Origin: a virus
Length of the DNA: 52,414 nucleotides
Direction: 5' to 3' (one strand)
IMG/VR virus record: IMGVR_UViG_3300046313_000852
Coordinates: 1 to 52,414 of that record
This document shows, piece by piece, positions 15,656 through 23,521 of the stretch (position 1 is its first letter; each line of letters starts with the position of its first letter). The notes beneath the pieces were generated by a model. The model searched no databases. It had not been told where the DNA came from and was given only the letters and a program-made list of their open reading frames with translations. The position numbers and the translations under genes were made by a program.

Positions 15656-16204
15656 TTAGTTAATGATGGCTTCGTCACACGGAGGGCGGAGCTCACCTGT
15701 CATATTACCTGCAATCAGTTGGTGTGCTCCACAGGCTACACCTGTTAATTTACCATACTTGATTATACCCTCACACGATAACCCATACGATCCATACGCC
15801 AGATGGAATGTTCCGTCATAATTAACCTTGCCGCTGATTATGGTTTCCTTGCGGGTGGTGTGTTGTGTTTTTACCCAACCAGATGTAATTGCTCCAGTGT
15901 GGTCGATTGTGAAGCTGAACTCACCAATCAAGAATACACCTCCGTGCTCCCCCGCGAGACCTGTTGCTGTATTATCAGTGACGTTGCTAATTTTTGGAAA
16001 TGATGGAACGTAGAGGCGCTCACCAAGGTATGCGTCCCTCAGCGATAACAGATAGTACTCATCACTACTTGGTGGACATATCGTACCTTCGACGACTCCT
16101 TGGTGGGGGTTAGTATACTGTGGGATGTGGGTAGGCTCTGGTGGTTGGTTACCTACCCAGAGTGCAGACCAAATACGGCGGGCGATGGAAATAATTGAAT
16201 TCAT
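15656..16204 (-). CDS. Paralog of the downstream membrane-anchored protein (182 aa)
   Basis: Shares the beta-rich domain of the adjacent gene (VFLIGEFSFTIDHTGAITSG, YGLSCEGIIKYGKLTG, IAGNMTGELRPP) but lacks a convincing transmembrane anchor; its N-terminus is amphipathic (IISIARRIWSALWVG). The two probably arose by tandem duplication and are cotranscribed, 12 nt apart. Function unknown. Confidence 0.65.
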   Translation of the reverse strand: MNSIISIARRIWSALWVGNQPPEPTHIPQYTNPHQGVVEGTICPPSSDEYYLLSLRDAYLGERLYVPSFPKISNVTDNTATGLAGEHGGVFLIGEFSFTIDHTGAITSGWVKTQHTTRKETIISGKVNYDGTFHLAYGSYGLSCEGIIKYGKLTGVACGAHQLIAGNMTGELRPPCDEAIIN

Positions 16205-16250
16205 GAGGAGGGATTTTTAATGGCTTCTTATTTAGTAAGCACTGCTGTGG

Positions 16251-16258
16251 TATAAATA
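16251..16258 (+). promoter_or_regulatory. Late promoter box (TATAAATA)
   Basis: Exact T4-type late box followed by GTGATTT, 22 nt upstream of the C-terminal half of the fractured ATPase. Confidence 0.8.
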
Positions 16259-16280
16259 GTGATTTACAGCAGGTACACTT

Positions 16281-17351
16281 ATGCACAATCTCGAAATTCG
16301 TTCCTTCCTTCAATTGGCGGAACACGTAAAACAAAATTTATCAATTGATGAATTAGAATTAAACAAACTATATGACACTCGAGAATTCGATTGGTTGATT
16401 CGCGATCAAGAGAATTGCCTAATTCCTGTGATTGGTCTGATTCGCAAGCAAGCCAAATTAATTGAATTTGAATTTTCTACCGGTGAGACTGTAGTGTGTG
16501 CAGATCATCACATGTTTGCTACTAATGCACGGAATGATGTCATCGTCGCAAGTGAAATGAAGGTTGGTGATCTATTAGCCAAGACATCTGGTGACATCGC
16601 CGTGGTAGTTTCTAAAATTTCCACAGGTGTTGTTAGTGATGTCTATGATATCCAAGTGCAATCTGAGAAGATGTTGTATAGCGACGCCGCAGGTTTTGTT
16701 CACCACAATACTCACACTGTTGAGGAAACTCTTCAAAATCTAGGCTTATCAGACGGCGATGGTTATTTTAAGAACACTTCATCAGGATCTGCTGCTGGTC
16801 TATACAAGACACTCTTTATGAATCGTACTGGAATTGTGGTTCTTGATGATTGTGACACGATCGTATCTACCCAAGAAGGTCGCAACTTACTGAAAGCTGC
16901 ACTGGATACTAAGAAGAAGCGTAAATTAGTTTGGGCGAAGGCTGCGTCGTGGTTGTTCGATCCAGCTGACGAAGCCCTCATGGGTGATGCACTGGATGCT
17001 GTTGATTCTGGAATGGAGCCTGAGAAGTTTCCACGATATTTCGACTTCGAGGGTCGTGTAATATTGATCAGTAACTTATCACCTGACGTGCTCGATCCCG
17101 ATGGTGCACTCGCCACACGAGGATTTATCATAACACTAGACCCCACAAAGGCTGAGGTGTTTGCATTCATGCGTAAGATTGCTCCCAACATTCCAATCGA
17201 GGGTACTCTCACACTCGAAGAGCGAATGGCAGTAGTCGACTTGATAGAGAAACAGACAGGTGCTGTTAATATCAGAAAATTGGTACGCGGGATGAACCTG
17301 GCGGCTTCGGGGGTTCCAAATTGGGCTCGATTGGTTGAGCGCTACTGCTAA
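16281..17351 (+). CDS. C-intein (143 aa) fused to the C-terminal half of an AAA+ ATPase
   Basis: Residues 1-143 are a split-intein C-part. They carry the block B-like TGETVVCADHHMFA, a KVGDLLA turn, the block F strand VYDIQV and the terminal AGFVHHN with the catalytic Asn143. Thr144 is the +1 nucleophile and also the P-loop Thr. The C-extein (213 residues) supplies Walker B (GIVVLDDCD), a sensor-1 strand (VILISNLSPD) and an arginine segment (LATRGFIITLDPT). With the upstream half this gives an AAA+ ATPase of about 529 residues. It has its own late promoter. Confidence 0.85.
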   Translation: MHNLEIRSFLQLAEHVKQNLSIDELELNKLYDTREFDWLIRDQENCLIPVIGLIRKQAKLIEFEFSTGETVVCADHHMFATNARNDVIVASEMKVGDLLAKTSGDIAVVVSKISTGVVSDVYDIQVQSEKMLYSDAAGFVHHNTHTVEETLQNLGLSDGDGYFKNTSSGSAAGLYKTLFMNRTGIVVLDDCDTIVSTQEGRNLLKAALDTKKKRKLVWAKAASWLFDPADEALMGDALDAVDSGMEPEKFPRYFDFEGRVILISNLSPDVLDPDGALATRGFIITLDPTKAEVFAFMRKIAPNIPIEGTLTLEERMAVVDLIEKQTGAVNIRKLVRGMNLAASGVPNWARLVERYC

Positions 17352-17438
17352 AAGCTAAAGTGTTTATTGAGCGGGGAACTACACTAAGGTTAACCCTGCT
17401 CTATTCTATTGCACATATCATAATTACAATACCACCAT

Positions 17439-17446
17439 TATAAATA
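17439..17446 (+). promoter_or_regulatory. Late promoter box (TATAAATA)
   Basis: Exact T4-type late box upstream of the adhesin/virion operon that runs to about 21.9 kb. Confidence 0.8.
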
Positions 17447-17495
17447 GTACACATATGTGCACTGAAATGAAAATTAGTATGAAAGATACCACCAA

Positions 17496-18020
17496 ATGAA
17501 ATTATATGGTTATACCCGAGCAACAGCGTTACCTACCTCTCCTGATGTGGGTCAGATTGTATTTTTATCAGTCGATGGTTTGACAGGGACACTACAACAC
17601 TGGGACGGTAGTGCCTGGGTGCTCGTTGGTGGTACTCCACAATTATTGAGTATTGTTGGTGATCAATTGACATTATCTGGCGGAGGTGGGTCTGTTACAC
17701 TGCCAACGTTCTCATGGCGTGAAGTCGTGAATAGTACAATTGTTGCCCCTATGGACGTCGCAAATGGAATTGCTGTGAGCAATTCCAGCGCCACTACAGT
17801 CACGATACCTCTCAATTCTGCTGTACCAATTGCAGTAGGATCATCTGTGTTGGTAGCTGCTGATGATGTTGGTACAGTGACACTGGTACCGGCTAGTGGT
17901 GTTACGCTACACGTCGGAAATGGTCTGTCCACTACTCTGTTGGGACAGTACTCTGTAGTAACACTTATCAAGCGATCACCTGATGTTTGGTATGCGGCTG
18001 GAGACTTCGCTACACCATGA
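17496..18020 (+). CDS. Putative tail fibre or virion protein (174 aa)
   Basis: MKLYGYTRATALPTSPDVGQ followed by FLSVDGLTGTLQHWDGSAW resembles N-terminal regions of phage tail-fibre accessory proteins. The rest is a Thr/Val/Ser-rich beta structure. It is the first gene of a late operon and overlaps the next gene by ATGA. Confidence 0.65.
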   Translation: MKLYGYTRATALPTSPDVGQIVFLSVDGLTGTLQHWDGSAWVLVGGTPQLLSIVGDQLTLSGGGGSVTLPTFSWREVVNSTIVAPMDVANGIAVSNSSATTVTIPLNSAVPIAVGSSVLVAADDVGTVTLVPASGVTLHVGNGLSTTLLGQYSVVTLIKRSPDVWYAAGDFATP

Positions 18021-18376
18021 AGACTTCTCTCCATGGAATCTTAGCCGATAGGCGAGAACTCACAGTAAGTGAATTCTTCACCAGTTCACTCTATGGATTT
18101 GAGATTAGTGATACTGCGTCTATAGGGCTACCTGGAGTGATATCTGGAAGTCTACCACCTTATGGGCTGGCTGAAGACACAGGTAGTATTGGACTACCAT
18201 CTATCGCATCAGGATCACTGGTTGATCTAATTATCAATACAAATATTGAAGACACAGGTAGTATTGGACTACCATCTATCGCATCAGGATCACTGGTTGA
18301 TCTAATTATCAATACAAATATTGAAGACACAGGTAGTATTGGACTACCATCTATTATTTCTGGAACATTAATTTAA
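18017..18376 (+). CDS. Repeat protein with shared MKTSL N-terminus (119 aa)
   Basis: The start at the ATG overlapping the previous TGA gives MKTSLHGILADRREL, matching the N-terminus of the RCC1/LRR protein (MKTSLAGILNRRR). It is followed by a degenerate and two identical copies of a 25-residue unit (EDTGSIGLPSIASGSL...) and a final partial copy. The repeats look like short beta strands with Gly/Ser turns. A virion adaptor or fibre role is inferred from position. Confidence 0.6.
   Translation: MKTSLHGILADRRELTVSEFFTSSLYGFEISDTASIGLPGVISGSLPPYGLAEDTGSIGLPSIASGSLVDLIINTNIEDTGSIGLPSIASGSLVDLIINTNIEDTGSIGLPSIISGTLI
18173..18355 (+). repeat. Tandem 75-bp coding repeat
   Basis: Two perfect 75-bp units (18173-18247 and 18248-18322) and a 33-bp partial third copy. 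Identity at every base suggests very recent duplication or ongoing slippage. Confidence 0.95.
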
Positions 18377-18377
18377 T

Positions 18378-19313
18378 ATGGAAACTACTATGCAACAAGA
18401 GCAAACAAATATTACAGCAGCAATGCACATGAGAGTATCAGGTGAATACAGCGCAGAAGTGCGGCACGCAGATGGTACAATAACAGAGATCCCGTGGTTC
18501 AAGAATCTGATCCTGGATTCGGGGCTTGATGATTTAGGAACAATGGCCGGTTTGCGTAATTACTGCCACGTTGGTACTGGGACGTCGACTCCCGTCGTGA
18601 CACAAGTTGCATTAGATGCTAAGATTGGTACATATGGATCATATGCGTCGGCGACGACTACTCAGATTGGTGCACCATCATATGCATGGGCTACTACACT
18701 CGCATACACATTCGCTATCGGAGCAATTGTGGGTAACATTACTGAGGTAGGTGTCGGGGCGACGATTTCAGGAACTCGGTTATACAGTCGGGCACGATTT
18801 ACTGATGGTGGTGGCAATCCAATTGCTATAACTGTGACAGCATCAGATCAACTAGTTGTGTATCACAAAGTAACAGTCACGCCCCCAATTACCGATGGGA
18901 CTGGATCAGTTGTGATATCGGGCACAACTTATAATTATACTACCAGGCTATTATACGCAGGTCTGACTGCTGATAGGTTCGAAAACATCGGGGTAGCTGT
19001 TTTCACGCTAGACGGCGCCGCGACCGTTTATGGATCTAACGCAGCTCTCTCAGCAATCACCGCATCTGCGCCAACTGGTACAGCGATTGGTAATGATTCT
19101 GGGGGAGGAACATACTCGACGTATGTTCCAGGAACATACTACCGCGACACCACAGTCGTTTGGTCACCGACTGTGGCGAATGATGCTGGTGGTATTAAAG
19201 GGTTTAGAGTTACAAGCAGTTGCGGGAACTTCCAAATTATCCTAAACACACCAATAATGAAGACCAACCTCCAGCAATTGACTATGGTGTTCAGAAGAAG
19301 TTGGGGTAGATAA
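18378..19313 (+). CDS. Putative tail fibre/adhesin protein (311 aa)
   Basis: The segment EVRHADGTITEIPWFKNLIL, then DSGLDDLGTMAGL and HVGTGTSTP, is a pattern found in phage fibre or collar proteins. The remainder is Thr/Gly/Ser-rich beta structure with no catalytic motif. It is spaced by 1 nt from its neighbours in the late operon. Confidence 0.65.
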   Translation: METTMQQEQTNITAAMHMRVSGEYSAEVRHADGTITEIPWFKNLILDSGLDDLGTMAGLRNYCHVGTGTSTPVVTQVALDAKIGTYGSYASATTTQIGAPSYAWATTLAYTFAIGAIVGNITEVGVGATISGTRLYSRARFTDGGGNPIAITVTASDQLVVYHKVTVTPPITDGTGSVVISGTTYNYTTRLLYAGLTADRFENIGVAVFTLDGAATVYGSNAALSAITASAPTGTAIGNDSGGGTYSTYVPGTYYRDTTVVWSPTVANDAGGIKGFRVTSSCGNFQIILNTPIMKTNLQQLTMVFRRSWGR

Positions 19314-19314
19314 T

Positions 19315-19890
19315 ATGATCCCAGGTAACACAATCATCACAACTGCTCAGGTTGGAGAGTTTACGTATCCAACCAATCTACCATATACAAAACAGTCCCA
19401 GACTGTGATGGGTGGAGTAGCACTAGGTGATCCGAGCCAAGGTAGGCTGTATCAGACTTGGGTGATTGCACTATCTGGAACTACTATTACAGTTGCACCA
19501 ACCGCAACTGGTGTTGCCGCATTCACAATGTCTGCGCCTGGGGCAGACATCAACAGTACCGTTGCTCTGGCTTTCGATTCCAATATGGCTCCAACCATCT
19601 GCTGGACAACGCCGGCTGGATGTAGTCTGTATTGGTACGACTCGAGTCTAGGTGCTTATACCACAACAAACTATCCTGGAGTCACAAGCTGCAGGGTAGC
19701 AGTGGACGATGCTCGTCCATTCTACTCGAGTGGATCAGATGTGATATTTGCTTATACTCTTGGTGGTACACTGTATTGGAGACAACAGCGCGATCGATAC
19801 GCAGTCGAACGTACGGTAGGTGCAACTACAAAGAAATTGGTGCGTGTAGGCTTATCAGACAAAAATCGTCTGCAATTTGAACTGAGATAA
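19315..19890 (+). CDS. Virion-associated hypothetical protein (191 aa)
   Basis: Beta-rich protein with many Thr, Ala and Gly residues and a C-terminal RVGLSDKNRLQFELR. It begins 1 nt after its neighbour's stop and lies in the adhesin operon. No homology recognised. Confidence 0.6.
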   Translation: MIPGNTIITTAQVGEFTYPTNLPYTKQSQTVMGGVALGDPSQGRLYQTWVIALSGTTITVAPTATGVAAFTMSAPGADINSTVALAFDSNMAPTICWTTPAGCSLYWYDSSLGAYTTTNYPGVTSCRVAVDDARPFYSSGSDVIFAYTLGGTLYWRQQRDRYAVERTVGATTKKLVRVGLSDKNRLQFELR

Positions 19891-19894
19891 TAAT

Positions 19895-21919
19895 ATGAAA
19901 ACATCCCTTGCTGGTATTTTGAACAGACGTAGAGTAGTTTCGGGTGTAGTGAATAATCTATTATTTGGACTTGGAGCTAACTGGTTTAACAATATATCAA
20001 CATCCAACACTCAATTTTATACCACTCCGTACCAAGTTGATAATTCAGAGTGGATTTCAGTTAGCAATGGTATACATTCAGCCTACGGAGTTAGATCTGA
20101 CGGGACGCTATGGGCTTGGGGACAGAATTCAGGTGATGATTTTTTAGCAGTAGGCAACATCAATCCTACTCACCCACTACAAGTCGGTTCAGATACTGAT
20201 TGGGCGAAAGTGGTTGGCTCTCAGTATGGTGCTTACGCCATCAAACAAGATGGGGCGCTGTATGCGTGGGGAGAGGATTCGCAAGTACTAGGTTTCGGCA
20301 ATACACAAATCAATGTAATGACTCCGTCACTCCTACCAGGAACCTGGTCGCATATCGCCGCAGCACAAGTTGTCACACTAGGTATCAAAACAGACAATAC
20401 CCTGTGGGCTTGGGGATCTGATTCGTATGGAGTGTTAGGGACAGGTGTAGAAGATGTTGGATTGTGGTCCCCAACACAGGTAGGGACCTCCACATGGAAT
20501 ACCGTCGACATGGTTAAAGATATGAGTATCGGGATTCAGTCAGATGGAACCATGTGGTCGTGGGGTAGGTGGAATAATGGTGCAACTGGGAATGGTGGTA
20601 CTACTGACATCACGGAATCACTACCAGTCCACATTGGTGTTGGGTATACGTGGTCACGTGTAGCTTGTGGAATCCAACACAAGCTGGCTATTAGATCTGA
20701 CGGAACCCTGTGGTCGTGGGGGTCAGGTGATTTGGGAGTACTAGGGTTGGGAGACCTCATCAATCGATATGAACCAACCCAAGTGGGTACAGACTCTGAT
20801 TGGGTCTTTATTAAAGCAGGGTGGTACTTCTCTAGTGCACTAAAGGCTGATGGGTCGCTGTGGGTTTGGGGCGAAAATGTTCAAGTTATGTCCGATGGTT
20901 CAGATTATGCTGCGGTCTTAATACCAACTAAGATATCAAAAGGACCATACAAATTTATATCTCACAGTATATCGATTGAACCTGAGACATTTTTGCTTAC
21001 AGGGACTAACACACTGCCGGTAGCAATTGCGTTCAATGCAATTGCTACTTTTTCGTTGGGTTACGATATTAGCAATTACACAACCATTGAGTTCAACGGA
21101 TTATTCAATGTGGTGCAGACCACTGTTGTTAACATAACCGCCAATGTTGCAGAACTGAATTTTTTAAACTCTAATGCGATAACTTATGGTAGTGGGTCTG
21201 GTGCGCCATTAGTTGAGTTAACACTAACTGAAGCTCAGGTTACCCAACCATCAGCTTTTAATGGTATTCCTACGCTACAGAAGTTCACGTGCAATACAAT
21301 GTCTACAATCGCAGCGAGCACCTTTCAACAGTGTGCCAGCTTACAGACAGTCATTCTTCCAGCAGTGAGTACAATTGGCACTCAAGCATTTGTTGGTTGT
21401 ACGGCATTAGATCTAGATCTTAGTGATTTTTCATCGTGCGTTGTCATCGAGGCTCAAGCATTTAGTGGATGCACTGCACTCACACCACACATCACCACCC
21501 AACACTTTCCAAGTTTAACTCATCTCGGTAAAGGTGTGTTTAGTGCATCTAGTGTAGGTAGAATTGAGTTGCCTACAGTGACGAGTGTTGACACCGATGG
21601 GCCAATATTCACTTCTGTTGGGCACATCCAGCTCAACGGACTTAGCTCAATACAAGGAACCTCTTTTGTGTACTGCACATCTTATATACTGGAGTTTGCG
21701 GGCTGTGTGAGTGTTGGGGATTATGCATTTGCAAACTGGAGTCCTGTCGGTGCTGCATTGTCGTGGTTATATCTACCGGTCGTAACCACTTGGGGCAATG
21801 ATGTATTTCATGGAGTCTCCGGATTGTCAGTTACTCTCACTATCCGCACAGATCAACAGAGTAATCCAAATGTATTATATCTTCAGGCGAATAATGATGT
21901 TACCTTGGTGTTAGTGTGA
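19895..21919 (+). CDS. RCC1 beta-propeller plus BspA-type LRR adhesin (674 aa)
   Basis: Three parts are visible. Residues 1-25 (MKTSLAGILNRRR) match the N-terminus of the repeat protein upstream. Residues about 50-350 contain at least six RCC1-type blades ending in DG(T/S)LWxWG (SDGTLWAWG, QDGALYAWG, TDNTLWAWG, SDGTMWSWG, SDGTLWSWG, ADGSLWVWG). Residues about 430-650 form BspA-like leucine-rich repeats (STIAASTFQQCASLQTVILP, IGTQAFVGCTAL, IEAQAFSGCTAL). Both folds are protein- or glycan-binding scaffolds, and position at the end of the late virion operon suggests a receptor-binding or tip protein. Confidence 0.8.
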   Translation: MKTSLAGILNRRRVVSGVVNNLLFGLGANWFNNISTSNTQFYTTPYQVDNSEWISVSNGIHSAYGVRSDGTLWAWGQNSGDDFLAVGNINPTHPLQVGSDTDWAKVVGSQYGAYAIKQDGALYAWGEDSQVLGFGNTQINVMTPSLLPGTWSHIAAAQVVTLGIKTDNTLWAWGSDSYGVLGTGVEDVGLWSPTQVGTSTWNTVDMVKDMSIGIQSDGTMWSWGRWNNGATGNGGTTDITESLPVHIGVGYTWSRVACGIQHKLAIRSDGTLWSWGSGDLGVLGLGDLINRYEPTQVGTDSDWVFIKAGWYFSSALKADGSLWVWGENVQVMSDGSDYAAVLIPTKISKGPYKFISHSISIEPETFLLTGTNTLPVAIAFNAIATFSLGYDISNYTTIEFNGLFNVVQTTVVNITANVAELNFLNSNAITYGSGSGAPLVELTLTEAQVTQPSAFNGIPTLQKFTCNTMSTIAASTFQQCASLQTVILPAVSTIGTQAFVGCTALDLDLSDFSSCVVIEAQAFSGCTALTPHITTQHFPSLTHLGKGVFSASSVGRIELPTVTSVDTDGPIFTSVGHIQLNGLSSIQGTSFVYCTSYILEFAGCVSVGDYAFANWSPVGAALSWLYLPVVTTWGNDVFHGVSGLSVTLTIRTDQQSNPNVLYLQANNDVTLVLV

Positions 21920-22011
21920 TCAGGTACCAATATGGGTCATGGCGGTGGTGGGTGACCCACTGCTGTTACTCAGCGCTAAGGATCTTTCTAACATTATAAA
22001 CGTACCGAATG

Positions 22012-22019
22012 TATAAATA
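22012..22019 (+). promoter_or_regulatory. Late promoter box without an obvious gene
   Basis: Exact TATAAATA on the plus strand. Within the next 130 bases only a 26-codon frame (22035-22115) is present before the convergent gene begins. Confidence 0.5.
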
Positions 22020-22034
22020 AGAATGTGAGCCACG

Positions 22035-22115
22035 ATGAACCAACATCTGCTCACTCTAACGCTTACAAGGAGCATCAGCAACTGTACGATACAGAGCATT
22101 GAGTTTGTATTTTAG
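22035..22115 (+). CDS. Possible 26-residue peptide
   Basis: Short frame MNQHLLTLTLTRSISNC to a TAG, 15 nt after a late box. No good ribosome binding site. Alternatively the late box drives an untranslated RNA antisense to the convergent gene. Confidence 0.2.
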   Translation: MNQHLLTLTLTRSISNCTIQSIEFVF

Positions 22116-22151
22116 CGATTGGCAGTACATTTAACTACCAATGCCCAAACA

Positions 22152-22721
22152 TTAAGCGCCCTTGGCTCGCTGCGCTCTTACTATTTTCAAGCAATTATAA
22201 ACGTATGTGGCGGCACCATTTGCGGTTAGTGCTAGTTGATCTCGAAATATCGCCTGCAATTCTTTATTACTCAACTCAGGGTGAGCTCGCACGATCTCAA
22301 CTGCTCGGTCTTGTTTAGACGCCGGTCGTGAGTGTGTTCGGGTCAGGTCTTCAATCTTCGCGCGGTGTTCATCATCTGATGCTCGGATCCATACCAATCG
22401 CTTCTTCGTTGGATTCTTAGAAGTAAACACATCAAAATATTTCTCTGCAGCTCGTTGCGCGCGGTTTAGTGAGCGGGCGATGTTAACTTCGTCATTGATG
22501 CTGTACTGTTCAACAATATCATCAACCAAATTTATATAGAACATTCGTGCCTGTTCCATAAAAGCTGTCTTGTAATAGACCCCTGTAGCTTTGAACACTC
22601 GCATCTCAAAGTCTTGTTGTGTTCCTTCAACATCTTGTGCCAGTGAGACAGCAGTCACCTGATTGTGGATTGTGATTCCTGAGTCACGAAGAGAAGCAAT
22701 AGGGTCAAAGTTGAACGTCAT
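22152..22721 (-). CDS. Putative DNA-binding protein (189 aa)
   Basis: Helical, basic protein. The C-terminal third (NKELQAIFRDQLALTANGAA then TYVYNCLKIVR) has the shape of a winged or helix-turn-helix DNA-binding domain. The middle is rich in charged helices. Transcribed on its own towards the late operon. Identity not established. Confidence 0.6.
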   Translation of the reverse strand: MTFNFDPIASLRDSGITIHNQVTAVSLAQDVEGTQQDFEMRVFKATGVYYKTAFMEQARMFYINLVDDIVEQYSINDEVNIARSLNRAQRAAEKYFDVFTSKNPTKKRLVWIRASDDEHRAKIEDLTRTHSRPASKQDRAVEIVRAHPELSNKELQAIFRDQLALTANGAATYVYNCLKIVRAQRAKGA

Positions 22722-22797
22722 TTAAGATATTAGCCTTGTAAAAAGATGTTGGGGATGGAATTGAGACACACCAGGACAAATTGCCTGATATGTCTCT

Positions 22798-22803
22798 ATT
22801 ATA
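22798..22803 (-). promoter_or_regulatory. Possible promoter -10 element
   Basis: TATAAT on the minus strand upstream of the putative DNA-binding gene; no convincing -35 hexamer. Confidence 0.35.
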
Positions 22804-22837
22804 CACTAAATTTTGAGAATTGCTACCTAAAAATAAA

Positions 22838-23518
22838 TTATTTTTGTGTTAATTTCACACCAGCAGCGAATTCAATCAGGGGGATTGCTGTACGATAGTT
22901 AGTGAATTTGTCACCTGGTTGATATTCTCGATTTTCCATCAAGTATCCTTCCGATGATCCAGATTCTGGTACAATAATCTTCCAGAAGTGAGTCGGCACT
23001 ACTACCCCACGTACACCAAGCTTAGCATCACCTGATTTTGGAAATACGACACCTGTATACACTACAGCTGTAGGGTGTGTCACCTGAACATACTTCTCAA
23101 GAGATCGCCACTGCCCTCGATTGAAGTTTGGAACCTGTGGGGCTGCGTTTGTGTACAAAAACGTATCATTATACGCCACCTTGTCACACGAGTGATTTGA
23201 TGCTGCTGCAAGGTGACCGATATCATAGGCCGACTGTCGATATGCGCTCTTATTTGCTTGTTTTGTAGATTGGATAGCAGAATCTGCGCCGAATTGTTTG
23301 GTGCGTACGATAGTGCACACCGATACTCGAGGTTCTACGACGAAGTGCGGAATTTTGTGTGTAGTATTATATGCTATTTCATATCCTGATTTACACAATG
23401 TCACACTAGGATCACTAGACTCTAATTTGGACGTGAGTTGGGAGGTTAGGCTGGGGCAGGTTGCCCCTGCAGATGTGGTCAGAATTAAAATTGAGGCGAG
23501 TCCGAGCATTTTAAACAT
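22838..23518 (-). CDS. Exported DNA/RNA non-specific endonuclease
   Basis: A 226-residue beta-beta-alpha-metal nuclease. The N-terminus MFKMLGLASILILTTSAGAT is a typical signal peptide. The active site is AYDIGHLAAASNHS, a variant of the DRGH motif with Ile for Arg and catalytic His102, followed by NAAPQVPNFNRGQWRSLEKY, which holds the metal-binding Asn and the RGxW segment. Family enzymes cut DNA and RNA without sequence preference. Several Cys would suit the oxidising periplasm. It is 3 nt downstream of rIIB, so it shares the rII operon. Confidence 0.87.
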   Translation of the reverse strand: MFKMLGLASILILTTSAGATCPSLTSQLTSKLESSDPSVTLCKSGYEIAYNTTHKIPHFVVEPRVSVCTIVRTKQFGADSAIQSTKQANKSAYRQSAYDIGHLAAASNHSCDKVAYNDTFLYTNAAPQVPNFNRGQWRSLEKYVQVTHPTAVVYTGVVFPKSGDAKLGVRGVVVPTHFWKIIVPESGSSEGYLMENREYQPGDKFTNYRTAIPLIEFAAGVKLTQK

Positions 23519-23521
23519 ATA

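Noticed and set aside
16281-16709. Intein part as an independent HINT/toxin domain
   Set aside because: The terminal HHN-Thr junction falls exactly at the missing P-loop Thr and the matching Cys half is upstream.
18173-18355. Direct repeats as a CRISPR array
   Set aside because: Units are contiguous without spacers and keep an open reading frame.
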